NCBI GenBank assembly: GCA_030146285.1
Contig: JASLBZ010000094.1
Span: 1-38,107 of the forward strand
DNA length: 38,107 bases
Source of the DNA: Neisseriaceae bacterium
GTDB taxonomy: Bacteria; Pseudomonadota; Gammaproteobacteria; Burkholderiales; Neisseriaceae
Direction: 5' to 3'
The position numbers and the translations under genes are program-made. Under the pieces are notes generated by a model. The model was not told the DNA's origin, ran no database searches, and saw nothing but the letters and a program-made list of their open reading frames with translations. Below, in pieces: positions 7,984 through 16,845 of this stretch; position 1 is the stretch's first letter; every line of letters begins with the position of its first letter.

Positions 7984-10900
7984 TTAATCAAAGCGAATGG
8001 TATAACGAATCTCACCATTTTGCGACAAGGTACCGACCCGAACAATCGCTTGAATCGAACGGCTTAATTGGTAGATCAATTTGACGGCTGAATCTGAACT
8101 GGTCAAACCATACTCATAACCCACATACAATTCATTGGTTAAATTGCGACCTACGGTAATCATTTGTTCAGCAGGATTCAATTCTCCTGTTTGCATATTG
8201 CGCGTTTGTCGTGAACCCATGCCAATATCGTCAAACAAACCCATCTTGTCATTGACACCACTGGCAAGCCAAGCACCAGCCGCAGCTGCTAAGGCAGCGT
8301 TATCAGATTCACCGCTGGTGGGGCGGCCTAACACCAACCAAGACAATTTGTCTTTGTCACTCATGGGTTCATTGGCCACCAAAATGGTGTCAGGTTTGTT
8401 CAGGCTACCTCGAACTTCAACGCCAGCACCCACAGGGGATTTATTGCGCACAGCACGGAAGTTTAAGCCAGGATTGTCTAAGGGGCCTAAGAAGGAGACG
8501 ATGCCTTTTTCAATCACCAAGTCTTGACCGTAAGCTTTAAAACCACCTTTGACAATATTGATTTGGCCATGTGCAACCAAGTCTTCATGGGGTCTGGCGG
8601 TGAGCAATAATTTGCCGCCCATCACAATGTCTAGGCCTTGCCCTTTAAAACGAAAGGCATCATTAAAGTTAATACCCAAGTTCAAATTCAACAGCATGGG
8701 CATGGAGTCTTCGGGTGCTTTTCGCCCCAGTACAACCACATCATCGCTTAAACTTGGCATGCCGGATTTGGGAAAATCAAATAAGCCATCATCTACTTTA
8801 AAATTGCCATCCAAACTCAATGCTTGTAAATCGGTATAGGTTAATTTGGCCGCGCCTGATAAAACCAAATGGCGGTTAGGTTGGGCAAACAAGCCAAATT
8901 GTTTTAAGGCCAAATCCAAATGTACATTGGGTTTGTCACCCACCAATCCAACATTGCCGTTAAGGTGGGCCGAACCCTCTCCACGTTTGAAGCTTAAATC
9001 GTCTAAGAACCATTTTTGTCCTGTCACACGAGAGCGCAAGACGCCATTGGTCAACAACAAGCCTTGTCCCATTTCTCTAAAGGTAATGTTGTCACCATTT
9101 AAAGGTCCGTTTAATTGAGGATTGCTAAATGAGCCGCTGATGTTGATGTTGGCAGCTAACTTTCCTTTTAATGTCATGCCCACTGGCAAAAAGTAACGCA
9201 AAGCATTTAAGTCGGGGACATCTAAAGCTACTTTGCCGGTTAATGGGGCTTTCATAATGTCATTGCCAAAGTTTTGTGCAATGGCCATTTGAACGTGCCC
9301 CGTGCCGTAATGGGTGGTCATGTCCAATTGGTTATTAATGCGGTTGTTTTGAAAGTTGGTCACTAAGGCCAGCTTGCTCAAACCCAATTTTTGATTGCGG
9401 TAGGGGATGGTAATGTCACCACTTTGGTGGCGTACTTTTAAAAAGCCTGACATATTATTGCCGTAGTTTAAATCCCAATCTGCGCCCAAAACCAAGTTTT
9501 GCTCAATCGGAATGTCCACCAAACTTTGCAATTGTGAGATTGCCAAACCATTGGCATTGCCTTTGGTTTTGATGCCTTCTTTGGCTGACCACAAGAAAGA
9601 CTGCAGATTCAATTGACCGTTCATTAAGCCCCAGTTGGCTTGGCTTAGGCTTACTCGCTCAGCACTTGCTTCTAAGCGCATGCTATTGCGTAGCTTGATA
9701 TTGAACGCACCAGAAACATCCAAGGTGCTCACATTGCCTTTCCAAGCAGCTTTATCATCCAAGCCACCATTGGCAGCAACGTCCATTCTAAAGGGTTTAT
9801 TGTCTAACTTCATTTGGGCGTGGCTGGTGAGAGTGTGTTTGCTACCAGTGCCTTTGGCATTTAAGCTGATGTTATCAATAATAGTATCCCCAGTGCTGCT
9901 TAACAAGGCCAAATTTTGTCCGCTTACGTCAATATTTAAGGGTGCCGTGATGTCAGGCGATGCCAGTAAATTGAATTTCAATTGCTGCAAGCGGACCATT
10001 TTTTGAAACTGGACTTGGTTGGCACTGCCAGATAAGTCAATTTTCAATTTCTCCGGAGCACCTGCTAAAAAGCCTTTGGTTTGTAAAGCACCAGACAAAC
10101 CAAAACCAAAATAACTTAATTGTGGTGCGTTGATGTCAATATTCAACCGGTCTTTGTTCAAACCAAAGCTGCCATTGGTTTTGAAGGTATTGGGACCCAA
10201 AATCACATTAACATCGGCTTTTTCCAAATGCTCATTAGCCAAAACAATATTGCCTTTACCGCGCAAATTAACACCGGATAAACGGCTGTCGGGGATGTCA
10301 AGTAAGGCATTCAATTGAAAACCATCTGCCAATTGACCTTTGGCTTGGATATCACCGTTGATGTTGCCAATCGGAAAGCTTTTGTCCAGATTGCTTGGGT
10401 TGATGTTTTTGCTTTTTAAGGCCAGTTCAAAAGTTTGTTCTTGAAACAGATTTAAAAATCCATCTACATCCAAGCGTCCACCTTGTTGCGTACCCAAATA
10501 GGTTTTGCTAATTTCTAAGGTTTGCTGTGCTTTTTTATTGTCGGTTGCCAAGAGCACTTGGCCTTCTGAAATCAAGGGCGCAGCGTTAAGATGCCAATTG
10601 ACTTGGGGAGATGCAAACGTGCCTGTGACTTTGACATCACCCGCCAATGTGTTTTTGAGGGGGTTGTTAATGATGTCGCCTAAGGTCAATTTGTCAATGG
10701 CAACGTCCAAATTCATGGATTGTTTGGCCGTATCAACTTGACCAAAAGCTTCAATAAAACCATCTTTTAAGGTGCTGATTTCCAAATTGGATATGTTCAG
10801 GACGCCTTCTTGGTTGACCAATAAGTCACCAAAAATGGTTTTCACGGGAATCGCAGACTCATCGACATAGCCAGCTTCAATATTGGCTAAGGTGATGATG

Positions 10901-11871
10901 CCTTGCAATTGATCGCTGTTTTTAACTGGGCCTAACAACAAAGCCAAGGACATTTGGGCTTTGGGTGCGCTGGCAATAAATGCTTGGGGATTGATATTAC
11001 TGCCTGCCAATTTAAGCTCTTGAATTTTGTTGTTTAACAAAGGTTCAAATGGCGACAATTTGGCATCTGTAATAAGTAAGACATCACCACCTTGAATTTG
11101 AGCATTCAAAACGGGGTGCTCTAAGCTACCGCTCAAATCAATGTTGCTGGTGGTTGGAATGCCTTCCAAAACACCATCACTGGCCAATTTACCTAGCAAA
11201 GCAAAAGGCGTGGTATTGTCCAAAGAAACTTGCCCTGTAACCGTACTCCAAGGCGATTGCAATTGCTGAATATTCAGCTGGTGTTTGTTGTTGGTAAAGC
11301 GGTAGGTGAGGGTGCTGCCCATTAAAATAGGCTCTTTGCTGTCTTCTAAAAACAAACCATTTAAAGACAATTGATCCACAACCAAGTCAAACGGCAAACC
11401 AATGTCGTTTGGCAAGCTTGCTGGCGGAGATTTGGGTTTTGGCGGTGTTGGCGAGGTGTTAATGCGAGTATCGCCTAAGGCCAGTTGTTGAACGTGTACA
11501 CGCATGTCCAACAGCTCTTTGGGCTGCCAAGCAAAATTCAGGCTTTGGCTTTGGATGTTTAAGCCTTCCATATTAATTGCCAAAACATCAGCAGAAAAGC
11601 CATCCATGATGGTGCCTTCTAAGCGATCCGCGGTAATGTTGACACCAAAATAAGCCGGTATTTTTAAAATAGCAGTTTGTAAACCAGATTGTGTGCTCAG
11701 TAACCAATACAGAACACCAAACAGTATACTCACCAAAATGATGAAGCCTATGATGATGCGTTTGAGCCAACGAAAGCGTGGTTTGGGTTTTTTCTTTTTA
11801 TCCGGCACATTCGTTGTGGCATCATGCTGTGCTTGCTGATTTTCAGGTGGGGTGATTGTGCTATCGACCAT
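7984..11871 (-). CDS. tamB: Translocation and assembly module subunit TamB
   Basis: TamB is a very large inner-membrane-anchored, AsmA-like protein with a long beta-helical groove spanning the periplasm. It works with TamA in outer-membrane protein assembly and is implicated in phospholipid transport. The 1295-residue product has a basic cytoplasmic tail (residues 1-37), one membrane segment (about 38-58), a long beta-rich body, and the C-terminal TamB (DUF490) domain ending in ELYVGYEYGLTSSDSAVKLIYQLSRS and IRYTIRFD. Its ATG directly abuts the tamA stop (TAAATG), indicating tight coupling. A low-complexity Pro-rich stretch (PTPPKPKSPP) lies near residue 140. Confidence 0.95.
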   Translation of the reverse strand: MVDSTITPPENQQAQHDATTNVPDKKKKPKPRFRWLKRIIIGFIILVSILFGVLYWLLSTQSGLQTAILKIPAYFGVNITADRLEGTIMDGFSADVLAINMEGLNIQSQSLNFAWQPKELLDMRVHVQQLALGDTRINTSPTPPKPKSPPASLPNDIGLPFDLVVDQLSLNGLFLEDSKEPILMGSTLTYRFTNNKHQLNIQQLQSPWSTVTGQVSLDNTTPFALLGKLASDGVLEGIPTTSNIDLSGSLEHPVLNAQIQGGDVLLITDAKLSPFEPLLNNKIQELKLAGSNINPQAFIASAPKAQMSLALLLGPVKNSDQLQGIITLANIEAGYVDESAIPVKTIFGDLLVNQEGVLNISNLEISTLKDGFIEAFGQVDTAKQSMNLDVAIDKLTLGDIINNPLKNTLAGDVKVTGTFASPQVNWHLNAAPLISEGQVLLATDNKKAQQTLEISKTYLGTQQGGRLDVDGFLNLFQEQTFELALKSKNINPSNLDKSFPIGNINGDIQAKGQLADGFQLNALLDIPDSRLSGVNLRGKGNIVLANEHLEKADVNVILGPNTFKTNGSFGLNKDRLNIDINAPQLSYFGFGLSGALQTKGFLAGAPEKLKIDLSGSANQVQFQKMVRLQQLKFNLLASPDITAPLNIDVSGQNLALLSSTGDTIIDNISLNAKGTGSKHTLTSHAQMKLDNKPFRMDVAANGGLDDKAAWKGNVSTLDVSGAFNIKLRNSMRLEASAERVSLSQANWGLMNGQLNLQSFLWSAKEGIKTKGNANGLAISQLQSLVDIPIEQNLVLGADWDLNYGNNMSGFLKVRHQSGDITIPYRNQKLGLSKLALVTNFQNNRINNQLDMTTHYGTGHVQMAIAQNFGNDIMKAPLTGKVALDVPDLNALRYFLPVGMTLKGKLAANINISGSFSNPQLNGPLNGDNITFREMGQGLLLTNGVLRSRVTGQKWFLDDLSFKRGEGSAHLNGNVGLVGDKPNVHLDLALKQFGLFAQPNRHLVLSGAAKLTYTDLQALSLDGNFKVDDGLFDFPKSGMPSLSDDVVVLGRKAPEDSMPMLLNLNLGINFNDAFRFKGQGLDIVMGGKLLLTARPHEDLVAHGQINIVKGGFKAYGQDLVIEKGIVSFLGPLDNPGLNFRAVRNKSPVGAGVEVRGSLNKPDTILVANEPMSDKDKLSWLVLGRPTSGESDNAALAAAAGAWLASGVNDKMGLFDDIGMGSRQTRNMQTGELNPAEQMITVGRNLTNELYVGYEYGLTSSDSAVKLIYQLSRSIQAIVRVGTLSQNGEIRYTIRFD

Positions 11872-13653
11872 TTAAAAACGTGTCCCTAAGTTAATTTGCC
11901 AACCGATTTTTTTGCGTTCATGTGCATAGGCGATATCCAAGGCAATCGGAGCGATGGGACTGAACCAGCGTAGGCCTACACCCGTACTGCTTTTCCAATC
12001 AAACTCTTTAAAGCTGTTCGCAACATTACCTTGATCATGAAAGACGGCAAAAGCATAGTCTTTTTTGAACGGAATTTGATACTCAGCACTGACTACCGCC
12101 ATGGCTTTTCCGCCCAAGACAGAACCATTTTCACCATCAATACCGATAGATTGGTATTCATAACCTCGAACCGTATTACCGCCACCAGTACGGAATAAAA
12201 GTGAAGTGGGTGCATTTAAATCATCCGAGACTTTGACATAACCAATGTCACCACGAACGATCAATGTGCCCAGTGCCTTGATTTCTGGCGTAAAGTAATA
12301 AGCTGCACTGCCTTTAACCCGTTGCATCGATGCAGATGACATTAGGCTGCCCAGTGTGCTGCCAATTTTTCCTTCGAAAAAATAACCATTTTCAGGGCGC
12401 AACTGACTTTGAATATTATTGCGCCGCCAAGAAGCAGTGACCATCAAGGCGTCTGCACGCCCTAAGCTATCGCCGCCTTCAATGTCTGAACGCTCTGTGA
12501 GGTATTCCAAGCCCAGTCGAGATTCAATACCGTTGCGCTCACGCACATACCAGACGCCAGAGTTGATGGCAGAGGTTTTGACTTTTTGATAGGTTGAATT
12601 GTCATAGCCGATGTTGCCAGTAAAGTATTTTCCATCATGGTTGCGCGGCTGACTTAAACCCACATTGAGGCTTTGTTGGTATTTGTTTAGGTCCACTACG
12701 GTAGAGCCGATATAGCCACGATTAAGCACATTGTAATAGTCATAACCCAAATGCAAACCTGGGCCATCATCTGAGTCATAACGCAAACCCAAATCCAGTT
12801 TTTGACGCTTAACTTCAGTCACTTCGACTTTAATGGGAACAAGGTTATCTTTTAAGTTGTCAAAGTCCGCTTGTACCATGGCAGCAGAATAGTGACCATC
12901 TTGCTCTAATGCTTGCTGGTATTGAATCAGCTGATCCAAATCGTAATCTTCACCTTGCTTGAATGAGGCCAAGTTTCGAATAATACTGGGGCGATAACGC
13001 TCATTGCCTTTGACTGATATTTCACCAAAATAAATAGGCTGTAAACTATTCACATCAACAGTAACGGTGGCCAAATTGGTTTCTGGATTGATGGTGGCTT
13101 GGCTTTTTGCAATCTTGGCCAATGGGTATTTTTTGCGCTTAACACCACTTAATACGGCAGCTTTGCTGTACGACCATTTGTCTTGGGTAAAGGGTTCATC
13201 CACAGTCAAAGACCAGCTTTGCATGGCATTGCGATAGTAATCAGGTAATGCCTCATCGCTCAGAACAGGACCATCAATTAAAACGGTCACATCCTCAACC
13301 TTGGTGCGAGGGCCTAGAGCAACGCTTACTTGGTAGCCGCCTTCTGTAGCGCTTACTTTGGTTTTGCTGTTGAAATAGCCCAATGTCTCAACAATGGACT
13401 CCACTTCATTGGGCGTGTCATCAATCAGGAATTTAATTTGTTCTTGGTCTAGACCACTTAAAAAACGTTGTGTTACCAATGAGATATGTTCATTGAGCAA
13501 GTCGGTGGCATCAGCGTTTTCAGTGCTAATACTCACTTCATATGCAGCTTTAGGTGGCGCTTCTGGTACTGATTCTGTTTTTTTTGTGCTGCTGCATCCC
13601 ATTAATAGGACACAGCACCAAGAAGCTGCCAGTAAAATTGGTTTTTTGCTCAT
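11872..13653 (-). CDS. tamA: Omp85-family outer-membrane protein TamA, with a lipoprotein-type signal
   Basis: Partner of TamB in the outer membrane. The 593-residue product has about three POTRA domains (roughly residues 35-270) and a 16-strand Omp85 barrel with VRGYEYQSIG (VRGY motif) and the C-terminal GWQINLGTRF ending in Phe. It aligns by eye with neisserial TamA through most of its length. I chose the ATG at 13653 because a signal peptide begins there (MSKKPILLAASW); an in-frame ATG at 13701 would put 16 extra residues in front of it. The signal ends in LLMG-Cys20-SS, a good lipobox, so the protein may be lipidated. This is unusual for proteobacterial TamA. The gene is followed without a gap by tamB. 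Confidence 0.93.
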   Translation of the reverse strand: MSKKPILLAASWCCVLLMGCSSTKKTESVPEAPPKAAYEVSISTENADATDLLNEHISLVTQRFLSGLDQEQIKFLIDDTPNEVESIVETLGYFNSKTKVSATEGGYQVSVALGPRTKVEDVTVLIDGPVLSDEALPDYYRNAMQSWSLTVDEPFTQDKWSYSKAAVLSGVKRKKYPLAKIAKSQATINPETNLATVTVDVNSLQPIYFGEISVKGNERYRPSIIRNLASFKQGEDYDLDQLIQYQQALEQDGHYSAAMVQADFDNLKDNLVPIKVEVTEVKRQKLDLGLRYDSDDGPGLHLGYDYYNVLNRGYIGSTVVDLNKYQQSLNVGLSQPRNHDGKYFTGNIGYDNSTYQKVKTSAINSGVWYVRERNGIESRLGLEYLTERSDIEGGDSLGRADALMVTASWRRNNIQSQLRPENGYFFEGKIGSTLGSLMSSASMQRVKGSAAYYFTPEIKALGTLIVRGDIGYVKVSDDLNAPTSLLFRTGGGNTVRGYEYQSIGIDGENGSVLGGKAMAVVSAEYQIPFKKDYAFAVFHDQGNVANSFKEFDWKSSTGVGLRWFSPIAPIALDIAYAHERKKIGWQINLGTRF

Positions 13654-13741
13654 AGTCTTGCCAATGGTTGGGGATGATATTCCAAAGGGGATTAAATTCA
13701 TCGCTTTGTTGCTGAACCCTGTTAAAATTGCGGGATTTTGG

Positions 13742-13801
13742 GTTAAATGGTTTTAATTTTACCATTAAACCGTGACAAAAGAGATGACAATTAATTATAA
13801 A
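13742..13801. promoter_or_regulatory. Divergent tamA/sstT control region with inverted repeat
   Basis: An imperfect inverted repeat, GTTAAATGGT (13742-13751) and ACCATTAAAC (13761-13770; 9 of 10 pairs), lies next to overlapping promoter-like elements. For sstT: GTGACA (13772-13777), 18 bases, TATAAA (13796-13801). For tamA on the minus strand: TTGTCA (13773-13778), 17 bases, TAAAAC (13750-13755). The repeat covers the tamA spacer and could be an operator. All of this is by-eye matching. Confidence 0.35.
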
Positions 13802-13941
13802 TCTTTTTTTGTTTTGGTTAAGATAATTGTTTCTTTAATGAAAAGTCGGTATTTTTAGGGTTGGATTAAAAGAATAAAGCATTTAATTAAATGCATGTGT
13901 GAGCAAATCAATGTTGGCGCATGAAATAGATGGGTTGAGGA

Positions 13942-15159
13942 ATGAAAAATTTATTACTGGTATTAAACCGAATGAGTCTGGTTAAACAGATTGTTATCGG
14001 CTTGGTTTTGGGTATTATCGTTGGTTTTTGGCTGCCTGAAGCAGGTAAAGCTTCCACCATTTTGGGTGGCTTATTTGTTGGTTTCTTAAAAGGGATTGCA
14101 CCTATCTTGGTGTTTTTCTTGGTGGTTGCTGCCATTGCTGGACACAAAAAAGGCGAAGAAAAAACAGCAATTAAGCCCATTTTGGTATTGTATGTTTTGG
14201 GCACGTTCTTAGCCGCATTGATTGCTGTGATTGCCAGCTTTATGTTCCCTGTTTTTGTGCCATTAAAAGCGGGTGTGGCGGATGTAGTACCACCTAAAGA
14301 TGTGGTTGAAGTGTTGTTGACGGTGGTGATGAACATGGCGGACAATCCGATTAATGCATTTACCCGTGGTAATTATATTGGTATTTTAACGTGGGCAATT
14401 TTGTTTGGTTTTGCCATGCGCCAAGCCAAAGATGCGACCAAGGTCATGATTGCTGATTTGGCCGATTCTGTTTCTCAAGTGGTGCGTTGGGTGATTCGCC
14501 TAGCACCTTTTGGTGTTTTTGGCTTGGTGGCCTCTGCTGTTGCCGAGACCGGTTTTGATGCAATGGCACAATTTGCAAAATTATTGGTGGTTTTGATTGG
14601 TTGTATGTTAATTGTTGCTTTGGTTGTGAATCCAATTTTGGTATTCTGGCAAACGAAGAAGAACCCATATCCACTGGTTTTCACTTGCTTGCGTGAAAGT
14701 GGACTGACCGCGTTCTTTACCCGTTCTTCTGCTGCCAATATTCCGGTGAATTTGGCATTGTGCAAAAAACTGGGCGTGCGCGAAGAAACATATTCGGTTT
14801 CGATTCCTTTGGGGGCAACCATTAATATGGCCGGTGCTGCCATTACCATTACGGTTTTGACATTGGCTGCTGTGCATACGTTGGGCTTGCAGATTGACTT
14901 TATGACCGCTATTTTGTTGAGTATTTTGGCAACAGTCAGTGCTTGTGGTGCTTCTGGTGTGGCTGGTGGATCATTGTTATTGATTCCATTGGCGTGTAGT
15001 TTGTTTGGTATCAGTGATGATATTGCCATGCAGGTTGTGGGTGTGGGTTTTATCATTGGTGTGTTACAAGATTCTTCTGAAACAGCGTTGAACTCTTCAA
15101 CAGATGTGCTGTTTACTGCCGCAGCTGATTTAGGGATGCAAGGCAAACAACAAGGTTGA
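13942..15159 (+). CDS. sstT: Serine/threonine:sodium symporter SstT
   Basis: Inner-membrane Na+-coupled importer of serine and threonine from the dicarboxylate/amino acid:cation symporter (DAACS) family. The 405-residue protein has about eight hydrophobic helices and the family substrate-binding blocks: [12 protein letters not shown] (serine-rich hairpin, about residues 255-266), [14 protein letters not shown], and [22 protein letters not shown] near the C-terminus. The length is normal. The ATG at 13942 has TGGG 7 bases upstream. The following small exported-protein gene starts 2 bases after its stop and is likely co-transcribed. Confidence 0.94.
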   Translation: MKNLLLVLNRMSLVKQIVIGLVLGIIVGFWLPEAGKASTILGGLFVGFLKGIAPILVFFLVVAAIAGHKKGEEKTAIKPILVLYVLGTFLAALIAVIASFMFPVFVPLKAGVADVVPPKDVVEVLLTVVMNMADNPINAFTRGNYIGILTWAILFGFAMRQAKDATKVMIADLADSVSQVVRWVIRLAPFGVFGLVASAVAETGFDAMAQFAKLLVVLIGCMLIVALVVNPILVFWQTKKNPYPLVFTCLRESGLTAFFTRSSAANIPVNLALCKKLGVREETYSVSIPLGATINMAGAAITITVLTLAAVHTLGLQIDFMTAILLSILATVSACGASGVAGGSLLLIPLACSLFGISDDIAMQVVGVGFIIGVLQDSSETALNSSTDVLFTAAADLGMQGKQQG

Positions 15160-15161
15160 TT

Positions 15162-15716
15162 ATGCAAAAAGCAGTATGTGTATTACTGGGCAGCTTGATG
15201 CTGCCTGGTTTTTTAATGGCCAATACATTTGAGTGTGCGGTTGAGTCAGGGGATACGTTTTACAGTGCTCGCAAGTTAGATGGTTGCGAAGTGGTTCAAA
15301 ATGCGAATGCCAAGACTTTGCAAAGTCATGATGTTGTGGGGGCTATTTGGCATGTCCCATCACAAAAAATTGACACCGATGTGGTGATTCGCAAGCCAGA
15401 GCCTGTGGTGAAAGTTGTGCCGATGAAAATTCATTTGCGCAATCAGCCACCACCGGTTGCAAGCCGTACTTCAAGCATACCGAAGTACAAAGAAGCGCCG
15501 CCGCCTCCACCGCCTATTAGCAGTTTGGCTCGGCAAAAACAGGTCTTGCAAGCTGAGATGAGCCGTGAAAAATCGGCATTGAGAAAAGACGAGGCAACCT
15601 TAAGTGCGGCGAAGGCTGCAAATAAGAAAACCACGATTCCAAGATTGGAACGCAATGTTGCGGATCGACGAGCCAATATCAGGGCTTTGGAAGTTGAATA
15701 CCAAAAATTAAGATAA
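15162..15716 (+). CDS. Exported protein with Pro-rich linker and C-terminal coiled coil, function unknown
   Basis: I do not recognise a named family. The 184-residue product has a Sec signal peptide (cleavage likely after LMA, residue 20), a small N-terminal domain with two cysteines (Cys25 and Cys42, perhaps a disulfide), a proline-rich linker (PPPVAS at 96 and a run of six prolines at 113-118), and a charged Lys/Arg/Glu/Ala-rich helical tail (121-184) that should form a coiled coil. I chose the ATG at 15162, six bases after AAGG; a TTG at 15156 would overlap sstT. It follows sstT by 2 bases and ends at a strong terminator. The linker plus coiled coil suggests it spans or binds something in the periplasm, but this is inference. 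Confidence 0.75.
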   Translation: MQKAVCVLLGSLMLPGFLMANTFECAVESGDTFYSARKLDGCEVVQNANAKTLQSHDVVGAIWHVPSQKIDTDVVIRKPEPVVKVVPMKIHLRNQPPPVASRTSSIPKYKEAPPPPPPISSLARQKQVLQAEMSREKSALRKDEATLSAAKAANKKTTIPRLERNVADRRANIRALEVEYQKLR

Positions 15717-15744
15717 AAAAATCCTGCCTAAGTGCAGGATTTTT
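15717..15744. terminator. Bidirectional terminator between the sstT unit and amgK
   Basis: Stem AAAAATCCTGC (15717-15727) and GCAGGATTTTT (15734-15744) with a 6-base loop, immediately after the stop codon at 15714-15716 and before the convergent amgK stop at 15777. Confidence 0.88.
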
Positions 15745-15776
15745 CTATCGCAATCACAATCAAGTGAGGGCAAAAG

Positions 15777-16781
15777 TTAGAAAGTGTAACCAGTTTCTAA
15801 ATCTTCATCACCGACAAGCTCAACCAGCAATGCATACAGTGGTGCTAACTCAACATAGCGGCGAGATGCTTTGCGCAAATAATTCAAGAAGCGTGGGATT
15901 TCACTGCGGTATTTGTCTTTGCCATCGCGGTAGTAAAGTCGCGCAAAAATACCTGCAACTTTAAGGTGGCGTTGTACACCCATCCATTCAAAGTCTCGAT
16001 AAAAATCATCGAATTGCTCAGGCACAGGCAAATTGGCAGCACGGGCTTTTTGCCAGTAGCGAATGGCTAAGTCCAAGACAAATTCCTCATCCCATTCAAT
16101 AAATGCATCACGCAATAGCGATACCAAATCGTAGCTAATAGGACCATATAAGGCATCCTGAAAGTCTAAAACACCTGGTTTTTCTTTGGTTAGCATTAAA
16201 TTGCGCACAATAAAATCACGGTGCACAAAAACTTGGTTTTGGCGTTTGATGGCAGGAATCAGAGCGTCCACTGTGGCTTGCCAGTATTTTTGTTGTTGTT
16301 CAGTGAGGGTTTGGCCCAGCTCTTTGGCAACAAACCAATCTGGGAACAATTGCAGCTCACGTTTTAAAGTGTCTTCATCGTATTCTGGTAACACATTGGG
16401 CACTGAGGATTTTTGTAGCTCAATTAATGTATCAATGGCTTCAAGCAACAACATTTGATGGACTTCTTCGCGCTTGTCATGCTCTAAAGCTGCCAAAAAT
16501 GGAATTTGTCCCAAATCTTCCAGTGCCATAAAGCCATTTTCTACATCATAAGCATAAATTTGTGGTACTTTAACAGCTTGGAAAATACCGTGAACGCTGA
16601 TGTAAGGTTCAATAGACATGTTAGCAGGTGGTGCGTCCATCGCAATGACTGTTGAGCCATCTTCAAAATGGGCGCGGAAATAGCGACGAAAATCGGCATC
16701 TGCTGCGGCAAATACCAAGTTAAAAGGCTGGTCAGGGTATTGGCGTGTTAGCCAAATATTTAATTCATTTTGTCGTTGCAT
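15777..16781 (-). CDS. amgK: N-acetylmuramate/N-acetylglucosamine kinase AmgK (aminoglycoside phosphotransferase fold)
   Basis: AmgK phosphorylates the anomeric carbon of MurNAc (and GlcNAc) released from old peptidoglycan; with the uridylyltransferase MurU it feeds UDP-MurNAc synthesis and bypasses de novo, fosfomycin-sensitive synthesis. The 334-residue protein has an APH/kinase fold: VHRDFIVRNLM with the catalytic Asp189 and Asn194, and LDFQDALYGPISYDL with the metal-binding Asp206. It is divergent from lptD across only 64 bases, the same neighbourhood known from Pseudomonas, where amgK-murU lies next to lptD. Here murU is not adjacent. It could also be annotated generically as a phosphotransferase. 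Confidence 0.85.
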   Translation of the reverse strand: MQRQNELNIWLTRQYPDQPFNLVFAAADADFRRYFRAHFEDGSTVIAMDAPPANMSIEPYISVHGIFQAVKVPQIYAYDVENGFMALEDLGQIPFLAALEHDKREEVHQMLLLEAIDTLIELQKSSVPNVLPEYDEDTLKRELQLFPDWFVAKELGQTLTEQQQKYWQATVDALIPAIKRQNQVFVHRDFIVRNLMLTKEKPGVLDFQDALYGPISYDLVSLLRDAFIEWDEEFVLDLAIRYWQKARAANLPVPEQFDDFYRDFEWMGVQRHLKVAGIFARLYYRDGKDKYRSEIPRFLNYLRKASRRYVELAPLYALLVELVGDEDLETGYTF

Positions 16782-16845
16782 GGTCTTTTTTCAAGTAAAA
16801 TAAGCGTTATTTTTTAATCGCCAAAGTCACGAAAAGGTGAGTATT

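Noticed and set aside
8398..8409. DUS-like sequence in tamB (AGGTAGCCTGAA on the minus strand), and similar 11 of 12 matches at 46-57, 14028-14039 and 16151-16162
   Set aside because: One mismatch each, all within coding sequence; not counted as functional uptake sequences, though they may be decayed copies.
14475..15167. Long (230-codon) open frame on the minus strand over sstT, and a similar one at 13908-14345
   Set aside because: Both are antisense shadows of SstT, a low-complexity membrane protein gene; no ribosome binding site or recognisable domain.
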